NCBI GenBank assembly: GCA_025677825.1
Contig: JAIXMO010000038.1
Span: 186,001-250,000 of the forward strand
Length of the DNA stretch: 64,000 nt
DNA from: Helicostylum pulchrum
Lineage: Eukaryota; Mucoromycota; Mucoromycetes; Mucorales; Mucoraceae
Direction: 5' to 3'
The translations under genes were made by a program, and so were the position numbers. The notes below the pieces were generated by a model, which saw only the letters and a list, made by a program, of their open reading frames with translations, searched no databases and was not told where the DNA came from. Shown here piece by piece: positions 36,192-48,370 of this stretch (position 1 is its first letter; every line of letters begins with the position of its first letter).

Positions 36192-37130
36192 TTAAGCCTT
36201 TCCTTCCACAGATTGTAATAAAGAAGTTGACATGACACTATAAATTTTTGAACAACCATCTACACACTGTTCAATGGCTTTAGATGTAATGGCACTATCG
36301 GATTGACCAGCTTGAAGGATATGAGTGACTTCGTTTAAAGAAGGCATGTATGATAAAACCAAAGAACCTTCCTTTTGAGCCTCTTCCTTTTCAGTACCGT
36401 CCATTAAAATATGTTGGTTATTTGTAAAGACAGTAGAACAAGCAGTGACTTGATCCAACATTTCGATACCGGCATCAGCTAAAGCGACACTAGATGCAAT
36501 AATAGCAGCAGCAAGACATGAACTAGTTCCATCATTTTCAAGTACACTAACATAAATATCGACAGCTGATTTAGGTAATAATTCAAGTCTGACAGCTGGC
36601 GAAAGAGCTTGAACTAATACTTGTGAAAATTCCTTTTCTTCAGCATCTTTCATTTGTCCTCTTCTGTTGGTACAAGAAAATGTAGCAAACTTAAAGTCAC
36701 AGTTCAAAGTACCGTTACGTGAAAAAGCTGCTTTCTTTAATTGCCTGGGACCATAACTATAACAGCAACAAAAAAGACCTTGTAAGTAATACGAAGTCTC
36801 TTTTTTTTTAAAATAGTGTATAATACAACTTACACAGCACAAGTCACCTTTGTCTTTCCTACTTCAATGTATGCTGATCCACTTGCTTGTGAGACAAGCC
36901 CTGTCTTTAAGACTATACATGTAATTTAGTTTTTTTTTTTGATAAGAAGTTGTCATTCGGATCCATAATAGTAATTTAAAAAAAAACTTACAAACAGGTC
37001 TAATATCTTCAATACCACGATTGTCTAATCTCTTATTTTCTTTATTCAAGATTGGTGTAGGTTCTTGACTGGTGTTCTTTGAGAGAGGTACAACACTTGC
37101 CTCTGGTCCATTAACACGTTTACGATCCAT
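36192..37130 (-). CDS. MTR3: Exosome core subunit Mtr3 (EXOSC6), RNase PH-like, 260 aa
   Basis: Role: one of six RNase-PH-like subunits in the RNA exosome ring; eukaryotic members are catalytically inert and structural. Three exons (36992..37130, 36834..36912, 36192..36756) give exactly 261 codons. The fold is seen in RLDNRGIEDIRPVF, GSAYIEVGKTKVTCAVYGPR, FATFSCTNRRGQM, EEKEFSQVLVQALSPAVRLELLPKSAVDIYVSVLENDG and AAIIASSVALADAGIEM. Arg/Asp residues for phosphate binding and catalysis of bacterial RNase PH are not evident, as expected for Mtr3. Distinguishing Mtr3 from Rrp41/Rrp46 rests on the N-terminal DNRGIEDIRP and NRRGQM forms. Ski2, which feeds this complex in the cytoplasm, is also in the window. 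Confidence 0.87.
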
Positions 37131-37500
37131 TGAAATCTATTTAAATTATTTAAAAAGTAAAAAAAAAAGAAAGTTGAAAAAAAAAAAATCTTTTTTGTGT
37201 GTTGATGAAACTATCATATTTTGAAGTCCCGTTTCTTCAGCAAGTCAAAATGGTTTTAAAAAAGAAGACTTTGCTATATGCTGAATACGTATACTATTGT
37301 GTGAGTATAATCTTATTTTTACTGAGTACAATATGCCTTAATTATGTTTACAAGAAATGAGTTCTGTTGTATCATCATACATTTTTTTTTTTTTACTTTT
37401 CTTCGAAGCGTAGTGCCTTTAGTCTCTGTGGTACAGGTACTATTTTTCTCTAAAATTATTATTCGTGTTTTTTTGTCATTCTTTTCACTTTATTCGTATC
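37131..37500. promoter_or_regulatory. Bidirectional intergenic region, MTR3 / COG5
   Basis: 370 bp between two outward-facing start codons, with poly-T/poly-A tracts. It must contain both promoters. Short ORFs in it are not conserved-looking. Confidence 0.45.
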
Positions 37501-40424
37501 ATGTCAACTACAGACAAGTATATAGGTACATTCGCACACAGAATATACATTTAAACCAACAAAAACTAATACTCTTATTGTAGATTACGATACTTTCTTG
37601 GCAGATGACTTTGACGCTACAAAGTATACAACTTCTATTATAACTGAATCAACTGCATCAAGTGATGCTATCGATATTCATACCGAGCTATCGAAATTAG
37701 CTTTTAGTATTGATATTGTTAATAAACAAATTCAAGAACAGGTAAAAACTATTACAAAGAATATCCAAGAATGATAATAACTTGCTACTTTAGGTAGTTA
37801 CCAACTATGAGGTACTGCTAAGCCAAGTGACAGGAATTAAAGAGTTGGAAAGTGTATTAAATACAGTACAATTAAATATTCATGGATTGAATGAATCACT
37901 ACAAGCGTAACGAGAAAAAAGGTATACACTATTACGTAGTACAGAAACTAATAGATTTATATAATAGATTAGCACACAAGATTAGAGACCCGTATAAACA
38001 ACTCGTCATTTATGCGACGCAATTAGAAAATATGCAAACGACGTGTGAGCTGTTGCGTAAATTACATCGTTTTATTTTACTCAAGAGACGTTTAGAAGTA
38101 CAACTGGCTCCTGATAATCTTGACCGAGATATTTCGACGGCTGCTTTAACGATTTATGAATTAGAGACGATTATGAAGGAATCGGATTTTGAAGGGATTG
38201 ATATTGTTACCTGTGAATTAAAGTTTATTGAAAAGTCTAGAGATCGTGTAGAGGATGAAGCACATACATTGTTAAAAGAAGGTATTGAGACACAAAATCA
38301 AGCCAAGATGGCAGCTGGTTTACAAGTATTTTATAATTTGAAACAAATGGGTGATCGTGTACAGGATATTACACAAACCATGCTGAATGATTTAATTAAA
38401 GAGATTAAGCGTGTTGTGGATATGCAGTCCTTACAAAAGGAGTTGTCAAGTAATACGAGTTCACCTAATATACGTAGAATGAATCATGAACCTGCGATTG
38501 GAAATAATCAAAAACAATGGACAATTGCTATTTGGAGTCGTATGGAATCTTTAATGAAGAATATGAGTGATCACTGTATAAAAGTGTATAGCTTAGAAAA
38601 GGTCTTGGAAATTAAAAAGGATGCATTAACGCATGTATCATTTTTGGAAGAAGTGGCCAAGGTATAAATATTTTATACAGTGTTAAACAAAACGAAAATT
38701 TAAAGCTTTTTATTATTCTAGACATTAGATGCCAATAGTTTAGTTAGTTATTTTTGGAGAATACTATCAGCTAGTTTTGAAAAAGAGTTAAAAGAGGCAA
38801 CCAAAGTATCCAACTTTCTTCAAACGGTACTGGTGGGTGATTACCCAAAGCTATTAAAGTTATTACATGATTTCTTTTCTCGAGTAGCTATGCATAATGG
38901 TACATTATTATCAGATTATTCTCAAACACCTGAATATGTCATTATGCTTCGAAGTTTTCAAACTTTTCAAACAAGCTTCTTATCCAAATCTTTACAGCGT
39001 ATGTATGATGCAGTCAATTCTACCTTTCCTACCTATGGTAGTTTAGCGAAATCACCTCCTAGCAGAAACAATGTATTGAATATTACTCGTATTATTGGAC
39101 AGTAATGTATTTCTTTTTTTAAACCTTTTTTATGTATATACTAATTTATATATTTTAGTGAATTGGAGACTGCTTCTTTTGAACCAAATTTATCTCAAGC
39201 TGTTGCAAAGAATTCGGTAAAAGCATTAAGCATGTTTTGTGTAAAATGCGAAAACTTGGTAAATTCCATATACATATTTTATCCAAGAAAAAAACTTATT
39301 TTTTGTATGTTATAGCTTCCTTCAAATGAACAGCCTATTTATACAAATAATTCTAACAATACGATTGTCAATTATTTAAATATAAATATTGAAATTGCAA
39401 ATATACTTTATTACATGCATCAATCAACTTGGAAAATATTAGAAGAGTATCCAGAAAAAACAGTTGATATTGTCAAGAAGGGAGCAGACGTAATTAAAAA
39501 AAGCTAGAGTAAATGGAAATAATCCAGTACTAACAAATTTTTGATTTAAAAAGGACTGTCATGTACTTATGATGAATATTGGTAATCGTCTTGTCGAATC
39601 CATAAAGAAGGATTCGACCAGTGTCTTGCTAAAGATTCATAACGAAGATTTCTCTGGTAAAATTAGACGCAACTTTGATCCGGAAGATGATTCTAGTAGT
39701 TACATGAAAGAATTAGCAAGACATGTAAGATATTATCATACTACTATTCTTCAAAATCTCTCTTGTGGTGCAGAGCCTAAAACTTGGTAAGAATAACAAT
39801 CTACACCTCCTACCCCTTTTTTTCTTTGTGTACTAATCTAATCTAATCTTCTTTTTAACAGGGCAAGAAAAATTAGTAAATATATATTACACGTATTTAT
39901 ATTTCAAGCAAGTTTGGTGCGTCCCTTGAGCGAAGCAGGCAAATTAAAGTTGGCAGGTGATATGGCCGAACTTGAATTTACCATTAGCCAATTTATGAGC
40001 GAATATGGAGCAAGAATAGAAGAAGTAGGAGATGAATATAGAGCCCTAAGAGCATTTAGGTACTATTTTTATATTTATATATTTATACATGTTTTGAATA
40101 CTAATCTAGTGTATTAGACCATTGTTATTTCTAGATTCTGCGCAATTAACTGCTGCTCATCATACAGCCGGTATATCAAAGTTAATTTTAATTCATCACC
40201 TTATTGTTCGTTCACAACAACAACAAAAGGCTTTACAGTTACCTAATACCTTATATGACTTGTCAAGAGAAGAATATATGAAGTGGATGGATTCTATTGA
40301 TAACGAAAAAGAAGTAGTACAACTCGCTTTGGATTCTATTACAAAAGGAAGTAAATTGACTGAATCGCAACTTGAAGAGATTGTTGAATACAAATTAATC
40401 CTCGCAATTGCTTCAGACGAATAA
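37501..40424 (+). CDS. COG5: Conserved oligomeric Golgi complex subunit 5, 793 aa
   Basis: Role: COG5 is in lobe B of the COG tether, needed for retrograde intra-Golgi transport. Ten exons (37501..37525, 37584..37741, 37794..37906, 37968..38661, 38722..39101, 39159..39258, 39316..39489, 39554..39786, 39862..40059, 40118..40424) sum to exactly 794 codons. The N-terminal signature is YDTFLADDFDATKYTTSI, then LAFSIDIVNKQIQEQVVTNYE and VTGIKELESVLNTVQ, the COG5 coiled coil, then LAHKIRDPYKQLVIYATQLE and CELLRKLHRFILLKRRL. Near the C-terminus is YRALRAFRPLLFLDSAQL, as in animal COG5. The first exon is 25 nt and places the ATG nine codons before the conserved block. Two internal acceptors (37,967 and 39,553) are the only choices that keep frame. 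Confidence 0.91.
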
Positions 40425-40967
40425 TATAAAAAAAAATAAAGGAGAAGAAAAAGAAAAGAAGGAGAACAAGTCGAAGCTATAACGGGGTGTAACTTACCTT
40501 TTTGACAACGTTTGTTTGTTATTGTTAATGCATTAATAAAAAAAAGGATACAAGTTTTATTGACTTAATATTTCTCATTTTGTACGACACAAGGCATTAT
40601 ATAATTTCTTGCCTTGTTTAGACGCAGTGCCGTCTTAATCTAATTATTTTTTTTTAGTAGTTAGTGACGATATGACTAACTATATTTATTTTGACAAGGA
40701 AAAAAATATTGGTCAAAAGTAAAAACCTAAGGGGAAAGAGAGAGTGAGGAAAAAAACCAGTGGGTGAGAGACTGAGTAAGCTTGCTAGTATAAATGGGTT
40801 CATCCCGAATCTCCTAAATAAATAGACTACCCTCGTGGTACCAAAGTGATACAAAATATAATATGAAATAAGAGGGCACTTGAAGCGCTTCTTTTTTTAT
40901 CTTCTTCTTTTTCTTTTCTTTTCTTTTTCTTTTCTTTTTATTTCCTCATTTACTCATTCACATACTA
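40425..40967. other. Intergenic region, no gene seen
   Basis: 3' flank of COG5 (aataaaaaaaagg near 40540) and promoter of the palmitoyltransferase. A 60-bp pyrimidine-rich stretch (TTCTTTTTCTTTTC units) lies at 40888-40945, just upstream of the ATG. Confidence 0.45.
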
Positions 40968-42389
40968 ATGAACACTTTAAGTTGGGAAAATATAAAAGGA
41001 CCTTTTACAATAATTTCGGTCACTTTGGCGATATTATTCTTTGCTTATACTTCACAAGTATTCGTTATTTGGCCTTATCTTGGAGCATTAAATTTAAAAA
41101 CGATCTTTATACTTGTACCTTTAAACTTTTTTGTAATCATGATATTGATAAATTATTATTTAACTTGTAAAACAAGCCCTGGCTCAGTACCTCCACGATG
41201 GGTATTTATACATATATTTTTTTTAAAAAAGTGCCTTTTTTTTTGTTTGATGATTAATAAGATGTAAATTTTTTTTCATTAGATACCAAGACAACAAGCA
41301 TATATAGAAGTAAAGAAATCAACACATACACCGAGATTTTGTAAAACATGCAGTAATTATAAACCACCAAGAACTCATCACTGTTCTTCATGTAATACTT
41401 GTGTTTTAAAAATGGATCATCATTGCCCTTGGGTCAATAATTGTGTTGGCTTTTCAAATTATTGTCATTTTATTCGATTCCTTGTTTACGTCGATATAAG
41501 TACAATTTATCTATTTACCCTCCTTTGCTGCAGGTTGTCTCAACTTGTAGGGGATATGCGTAATGTAAGTGTATATAAAAAAATTTATATGTCGAGTACT
41601 TTTTTTTTTTTTTTAATAAATTGGTTTTTTATATATTTTTTTATGTGTAGAATGATATTAGACCAACTGCATTAGAAGCTAGTTTTCTTTCTATCAATCT
41701 TATCTCTTCAGCAGTGGTTATGGTGACAGTTGGCATATTAACATCGTACCATATTTATTGTATCACGACCAACACAACAACGATTGAAGGTTGGGAAAAA
41801 GGTCGATCGCTTACTATAAAAGGAATGGGGAAAATTCAAAATGTAATGTATTATAAAATACTTGGTATAATTAGATTTTTACTGAATTTATTAAAAATAG
41901 GTTAAATGCCCTTATGATCAAGGGATCTACAAGAATTTACAATCAGTATTAGGCAGATGGCCTATATTTTGGTTCTTACCGGGATCAATGTCCGGTACCG
42001 GATTAGATTTCCCTATCAGTACGAAATATATGAATGACGATGAAGCAACTATTGAAAAAACTGTATTTTCGTCTTCTACTTCATTAAATCGTCCTAATTC
42101 AATGGAATCAGTTTGGACAGCTACAACTGACTTATATCGTAGTAATACAGTCGAAAGTACGCACGGTGATAGTTTAAAAGTAGACATTACTCCGTTGCAA
42201 CCATTAAAAACAAAACCTAGTAGTAACACAATTGGAAGCGGTAGATCAGCTCCTGCTACACCTGGTTCTATATTGACTTTTGCTTCTACCGCAACTACTT
42301 TAGTAGATTTTCATCATCCGAATTCAAAACTACCCGTAAAATTACCAAGTAATTATTCGGAATCGGATTATCCAATGTCATATCGGTAG
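40968..42389 (+). CDS. DHHC-type protein S-palmitoyltransferase, Pfa4-like, 398 aa
   Basis: Role: integral membrane enzyme that attaches palmitate to cysteines of proteins at the ER/Golgi. Four exons (40968..41201, 41283..41564, 41651..41842, 41901..42389), all joined in phase 0, give 399 codons. Four membrane segments are visible: two before residue 70 and two after the catalytic loop. The Cys-rich domain reads [18 protein letters not shown], then [13 protein letters not shown] with the DHHC catalytic Cys. A TTxE motif (NTTTIE) follows helix 4. SPGSVPPRW before the Cys-rich domain is like Pfa4 of fungi. The C-terminal ~130 residues are Ser/Thr-rich and probably disordered. Confidence 0.92.
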
Positions 42390-43130
42390 TTACTTCGTCT
42401 CATATTCCCTCACCACTATTCGATTGTAATAATATTATCCGACCTCTTTCACTCGTACACGCTCTTCACCCACTAGGCTTACGTACGAGTAAGCACATAT
42501 CTCAAAGGAGATTTTACTTATTCTTCCTCTCTCACACCCTTTTTTTTTGCTCATACGTGTAACGAGAGCGTAACTTTATTAATATATCTTCATAACTCGT
42601 GGGAGGATATATTATTTTTTCCCTTTCGCTTAAATACAACACACCTTACTTACTAATCCTAATTTCACCAGTACTCCCCGCTAATAATTAAAATGAGAAA
42701 CTATATCTATTATATAGTATCTTTTATGTAAATAAATAAATATGATCGGATAATATCCGATCAATACCAAAAAAAAAAAAAAAAAAAAAAAAAAGAAGAT
42801 AAATTAGACTTGTATGTATCGCGATAGCTTCGTATTATCTCGGTCTTGCATAAATGTCGTATGTTGAAGTTAAAACCGAGATAGAATTTTTGTTTTTTTT
42901 GACGATGGGGGGATTGTCTCCGACATTTCAGTAACGTTTCAGCCTTAATAGGTCGGAACTAATAAGCTTTTATAATTGCCATTGTTATTTTTTTTCCTAC
43001 TTTTTTAATCATTAAAAGGACAAACAAAAAGGAGAGAAAAAGGACGTTTTTTTTTGAAAGTATAAAAAGAAAACTTTCTTTTTTTTTACTTTTTTTATTT
43101 ATTTTATTCTGTTTAAAAAAAAGAAAAATC
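42390..43130. other. Intergenic region, no gene seen
   Basis: Contains a poly-A tract (42769-42794) and TATATA-type sequence. A short inverted repeat, cggataatatccg, lies at 42736-42748. This stretch must hold the 3' UTR of the palmitoyltransferase and the FAM72 promoter. Confidence 0.45.
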
Positions 43131-43885
43131 ATGGAATCTGCTCGTGTCCGACTTCCTCGTCCTAGAAATTCTTCAGCTTACAACGATAGTGCAAGAAGAT
43201 TATCTAACGAGGAACAAAGAAGGACATCATTTCAAAGATTCACATTTCCAAATATAACACCGCCTTCTGTGGTTCAGTCACAACGAAGATCTTCGCAGCA
43301 ACATGTTCGCGCATCTCAATATATTAGTGATCATCCTGGTTTAGTAACACCCGTGAAACCAGTTTATAAATTAAATTGTAGACATTGTTCAACAACTATA
43401 TGCGCACGAGGTATGAAGGCAATTTTATTAGCTGATACAACCATCGAATTATATAGTACAGATACTCCTTCACAAAGGTAAACAACACATATCTTAAAAA
43501 AAAGGGTATACGGTTAATAACTTTTTTTTCTTTCTAGTATTCATGTCTTGGAGAAAGATTATCTAACAAGATCGTGTCATTGCCGAATTCGTGATGTAGC
43601 GTGTTTAGAATGGTAAGAAGGGCAATATATATATATAAAATTAAATTGCTTACACATGTTTGTAGTGGTAATGTCATTGGATATCATGTCGTGTCACCAT
43701 GTTCTCAATGTTTGGATGCATGCAACAATGGACATTTCTGGATGTTTCACTCAAGCGCATGTCAACCTGCAGAAAGACACGATAGAAACAAGCAAATCAT
43801 GTTATGGAATAATTTACCTCGAGCCGAAATGGATATGGAGTTTATGATGGGAACTCGAATCCCGTACGATCAACTCTGTCGTTAA
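43131..43885 (+). CDS. FAM72-family protein, 213 aa
   Basis: Three exons (43131..43477, 43538..43612, 43666..43885) give exactly 214 codons. The conserved C-terminal 130 residues match FAM72 closely: [57 protein letters not shown] (quoted in parts; CxxC pairs), then NNGHFWMFHS and LWNNLP. The three pairs of cysteines suggest zinc binding. The N-terminal 80 residues are Arg/Ser-rich and have no counterpart in the animal protein. Family role: in mammals FAM72A binds the uracil glycosylase UNG2 and promotes its loss; the fungal role is unknown to me. Intact, with no lesion. Confidence 0.88.
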
Positions 43886-45079
43886 GAGATATACACTCTG
43901 TATATATATATATATTTCTAAAACCAAAAAAAAAAAAAAAAAAAAAATTACAATGTACTCACTCCTTATATTCTCTTTCTCTCTACCTCTCTTTATCCTT
44001 CTAATATACTAATTTAACATATACACACACACTTTTTTTTTTTTTTTTTGTATATACACACTTTTTACTTTTTTCTTGTTTGTATTATATCAATAAAAAT
44101 TATTTTATACATTATATATTTCACTTTAAGCCAAGTCGGGTATTTCGATTATTAAATGCGTATATTTAAAGAATGCTTCAAGTTTTTTTATATCACGTAC
44201 GTTTTTTCGTAATGATTGAGAGGCATGTTATGTTTTTTATTTCAGTGACCCGGAATTTTTTTTTCCTTTTGACTGGAGAAAAAAGAAAAGTATTAGAATG
44301 TTGAAAGAACGGAAATTTACAACGGCGAGTTCCGTTTGATCTCTCCTTTTTAAAGAGTACTGGTATAAAAGTGTAATGATTTTCTTTTCCGTGCTATAAA
44401 TCACAATTTTGAAAATCCTTTAAGCATTTTTATCTGATAAAAGACCTGAAACATTCCGGGCTACAAGGCACTGGTAGGTATATATACTAAAAAATGATTC
44501 GATAAAGAAAATTCTACCAAGTAGCCTAGATTTGTTTTAAACTGCAGAAAAAAAAGGTCTCTTGAAAATTCTGCATTCTGTTTTTCACTCGTTATGTTTC
44601 AACCCTTAATATAATATATGTAAAATACAAAACACCGATAACCAACTTGCACCTTTATATATGTTTATATGATCAATAAAAATTTATTTTGGCTTTAACC
44701 TTAGTGACTTAACAGATTAGGCAAAGTGAAAAACGAAGATAAGTAGAGAGAGGGTGTGTGTGTGTGTGTGGTATTTTAGGATGACTAGCCGAGGAATAGG
44801 TTAGGAGCCATGGACCTTTTTATTTTATTTTTAGAGCGCAAAAAAAAAAGGTTTAAACCTACGCATTTATTTTTAGAAGATAATTAATAATGAAAAAAGT
44901 GCTAATACCATGTTTCACAAGTATCATTCATAGTTGAGCAGAAAAAAAAAGTGTAACAATGCAACAACAAAAAAAAGGATTCACGTATGACAAGTTCTTT
45001 ATTAATGGATATAGTGAAAGCACAGCTTTCTAAAATAGTTCAATAAGATAAAATTATATTAAAGTGACTCGTATTTGTT
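43886..45079. other. Intergenic region, no gene seen
   Basis: 1.2 kb between a plus-strand stop and a minus-strand stop. Includes a poly-A tract (43927-43947), a TG microsatellite (44755-44770) and many A/T runs. No RNA gene signature recognised. Confidence 0.5.
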
Positions 45080-46216
45080 TTAACATTGAGCGTTGGTATG
45101 AGAGCTAAAAGTACCGCTATTAACAATACCTTCATTTTGAAGTTGTTGCAAAGACCATTCTCTGGAGTTAATCTTGTTTTTAAGAGACCAGAAGGTACCA
45201 CCGGCGCCACTTCCCTTGTAAACCGAAATTTGAGTATCCATCATTTTTCTAAACCATGGATCGGTTCCTTGAACACCCGAAGCTAACGACCATTCTCCGA
45301 AGAAGACAGGCAGATGGAAAGAAGCGGTAGATGTCTTGGAATTACAGATACCCTCAACAATAGAACCTTGATTTTCATTAGGAGGAAAAGCATAGTAAGG
45401 ATGGAGATCAATAACTGCATTTTGAGATGTCAAAAAACCTTTCCATGCATCCAGGCCTTGGAAACCATCGTGAAACATCATGGGAACTTTAAATGCAGAG
45501 CTAGCAATAATATTATAAGCCTTTTGATAATAGTCCTTGAGAATCTGTAATTGATCGTTGCCATTGACACGAGGTTCGTTAGCAGATTCAATGGCGGAAA
45601 TTCTGTTCTTTAATTTATTGTCGAGACCGTTCATCCAATCTACTACAGCTTGTACAGTCTTTAAAGAGCGTTGAATGTTGTGAGAAGAGTAAAAGTCGAT
45701 TTTGGTAGTGTGGCCAGAGTGCATCTCGCCGTTTTGAGAGCCGGGTAAACCATGTAAATCAATAATAGCATAGAGACCGTATTTATCGCAGTAACCCAGA
45801 ATACGTTCAAGTTGTTTCTTTTGACCGGTAGTAACGTAAGGCTCGCCGGCATCAGGTTGAATAAAGGCCCAATACCCTACTGGTATACGAACGTGGTTTG
45901 CTTTGATCTCTTGCAGGCGCTTGAAGTCGTCTTCAGTAACCCAACTGTTCCAGTGGTCTTGCAAAGCCTTGGTAGGGTTAGCAGCTTGTTTACAGAAATT
46001 CCATTCGTCCTGAGCATCCGGGGCGTACTTGGTAAATATAGAAGGGTCCATCCATCTTTCGAGAACGAGCCAGTTACCGAGATTAGCACCCCAAGCCTTT
46101 GTCTCCCAGTAGTTGTAGGCGGTACCTGCGCGCTTTTCGATAGGAGAACCATATGTCATAGAAATGGTTGATAAAAGAAAAAGTCCAGTAGTTATAATGG
46201 TAGACCAGGAGACCAT
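45080..46216 (-). CDS. Secreted GH5 exo-beta-1,3-glucanase, 378 aa
   Basis: Single exon. A signal peptide (about residues 1-23) is followed by a Kex2-like KR site at 28-29. The fold is GH5 subfamily 9 (Exg1-like): WGANLGNWLVLERWM, VRIPVGYWAF, IDLHGLPGSQNG, then acid/base Glu214 in ESANEP and nucleophile Glu308 in FFGEWS. His in DLHPYYAF is also in place. It trims beta-1,3-glucan from chain ends in the cell wall or degrades external glucan. The coding DNA is visibly less AT-rich than the neighbours, with a codon choice suggesting high expression; a transfer origin is possible but not needed, as this family is common in fungi. No GPI-like tail; it ends NAQC. Confidence 0.93.
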   Translation of the reverse strand: MVSWSTIITTGLFLLSTISMTYGSPIEKRAGTAYNYWETKAWGANLGNWLVLERWMDPSIFTKYAPDAQDEWNFCKQAANPTKALQDHWNSWVTEDDFKRLQEIKANHVRIPVGYWAFIQPDAGEPYVTTGQKKQLERILGYCDKYGLYAIIDLHGLPGSQNGEMHSGHTTKIDFYSSHNIQRSLKTVQAVVDWMNGLDNKLKNRISAIESANEPRVNGNDQLQILKDYYQKAYNIIASSAFKVPMMFHDGFQGLDAWKGFLTSQNAVIDLHPYYAFPPNENQGSIVEGICNSKTSTASFHLPVFFGEWSLASGVQGTDPWFRKMMDTQISVYKGSGAGGTFWSLKNKINSREWSLQQLQNEGIVNSGTFSSHTNAQC

Positions 46217-47105
46217 TTGAAAGAAGAGGAAGAAGAAGAAAAAATAAAAGTAAAGGGTGTTTAATTACAGAAAATTTGTCTATTTATATTGATATACTGA
46301 CATCCAAAAATTTTTTGCTGTTGTACAAGTTATTGTCGTTCCAGGCACACGGCACCCGATCAAAATACCGACTTATACCATCCTTTTATTTCATTTAATA
46401 TTGCTTAAATATTAAAAAGACATTCAAGTATGGAAATAAAACGAATTGCATGTGAATAGTTATGTAATAATTGCTTCTTTGTAACAGGACGGGAAAAAAT
46501 TAGCTGGAAAGTGTTTTTTTTATAATATTAGTGTCTATTAATTGTTCTCGAAGGCTTGATATGTATAACTAGAACTCCCTCTAAATAATTTATAGTAACA
46601 GTACAGAATTACTATTCAAATATAAAACTACGTATGTATGTGTTTCTAGAGAATTATGTATATAAAAAAAAACCTCGTCGTCGTCAAAAAAAAAATTAAC
46701 ACCAAGTTGTGTTCCCAGAGTATTCAGTCTAAAACCCGGGAAGTAAACAGTGCTTACCTTTTTACCGGTTTAGGAGAAATCTATTTATTAAAAACTGCAA
46801 ATGACATTAAAGGTGCATGTAACTTGTGATTCCAAGTTATTTTTTTCTTGTGCTATATATGTATAAGGCTCAAATACAAAGAAAATGCTTGGACTACTGG
46901 TATACACAAAAAAAACGATATTGGATACCAAGATAAGACAATGCCAGATTCATTGTAATGCGCTGGAGTGAACCAATTCGCTGAGCCTATACCATATCAA
47001 GTCACACAACAGTCTGCTTTTAGACTGTTGAGATACAGGTCAAACACAATAAAAAATAAAAAATAACCCACACTTTTTACCTACAATAGAAATCAATCTA
47101 CCATT
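46217..47105. promoter_or_regulatory. Divergent intergenic region, GH5 glucanase / UBE2J
   Basis: 890 bp between outward-facing ATGs. Contains a perfect 9-bp hairpin, CAACAGTCT (47007-47015) with AGACTGTTG (47022-47030), 76 bp before the UBE2J ATG, and the 19-bp sequence at 46968-46986 shared with 34797-34815. No factor sites assigned. Confidence 0.5.
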
Positions 47106-48370
47106 ATGAGTAACGAATCCAAATATAACTTAAAAAATCCAGGCAAGAACATTAGTATGGTTTAAAAAAGAGCAGCGAGTTAATACATTGTTCATTTAGG
47201 TGTTAAAAGGATTATGCGAGAAGCGAGAGAACTTGCTCAAGAAAATACGTACGAGTACGATGCTCATCCGTTAGAAGTAAATTAGTCCCTCCTTTTTTCG
47301 TTAATAACATTATTTTATACTATCCGCTGATTTTTATACATGTAGGATAATATATTCGAGTGGCACTTTACAGTGAGAGGACCGAAAGACACGGACTTTG
47401 AAGAGGGAAGGTAAAAGTACCACTTTTTCTTAATATGTTTTTAGTATTGAAAAATATAGTTTTAAAGGTATCATGGTCGTATTATCTTACCAAACGAGTA
47501 TCCGTTTAAACCGCCAGAGCTGATTTTTTTGACAGTAACATTATTATACTTAATGAAATATTTCAAAATTATTGACTATTTTGTTATAAATATAATAGCC
47601 AAATGGACGTTTTGAACTCAACACCAAAATATGTCTTAGTATCACTGGATTTCATCCAGAGTTTTGGCAACCTGCTTGGGGAAGTAAGTAAGTAGATTAG
47701 ACGAAACTTCATGTTAGCTTATGTGTTTGGTAGTTCGTACAGTTTTATTAGCAGTAGTTGGATTTTTCCCAACCGAAGCCAGAGGAGCTATCGGTGGTTT
47801 AGATTATACAAAAGAAGAGCGTAAAAGATTAGCGAAAAAGTAAGGGGGCTCTTTATATATACATATATTGCTTCTGGAACGATAAAACTAAAAGTATTTA
47901 CTAGATCGATAGATTGGGTTTGTTCGGTTTGTCAGGTAGAAATGAAGGACGCTCTATCAGATACGCCGCCGGATGCATCTACGATCAAAAAAGAAGAGTT
48001 ACCTGAATTTATGATGACATATAAACCAGTGGAAGTAAAAGAAAATGCTGAAAGTAGTAAATACATTGAAGAAGATAAAGCACCAGTAGCGCCAGTAGCG
48101 CCAGTAGAAGCAGATGATACATCTGCAGAGATTGAAAATAAGAGCGAAAATGTTCGTGTTACAACAGAGACTAACGTTACAACAGAGGATAGCGTTACTA
48201 TCGTACCTCAAATTGCCGTAAATCAAGAGCTCGAAATAACAGAGCAGTCAGATGAACCTACCCGTAATGTCTCGGCTACCGGACGTACACAACCTATTTG
48301 GTTAGATGCATTGATCGGTGGATTGGTTTCATTATTAATAGGTCTTGTTTGCCGTAAATATGTTGCATAA
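47106..48370 (+). CDS. UBC6: ER tail-anchored ubiquitin-conjugating enzyme, UBE2J1/Ubc6-like, 300 aa
   Basis: Role: E2 enzyme anchored in the ER membrane that works in ER-associated degradation. Seven exons (47106..47142, 47200..47276, 47346..47410, 47468..47534, 47599..47683, 47734..47839, 47905..48370) give exactly 301 codons. The UBC core has YNLKNPGVKRIMREA, DNIFEWHFTVRGPKDTDFE, YHGRIILPNEYPFKPP and catalytic Cys in NTKICLSITGFHPEFWQPAW, all as in UBE2J1. The first intron has a GC donor (CCAG|GCAAGA). An alternative donor further on would insert four residues in a strictly spaced region. A variable acidic linker follows and a C-terminal membrane anchor (about 278-294) ends in CRKYVA. Confidence 0.91.

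Noticed and set aside
34790..46990. The 19-bp inverted pair as ends of one 12-kb transposon
   Set aside because: The interval holds seven ordinary housekeeping genes and no mobility gene; a dispersed repeat is simpler.
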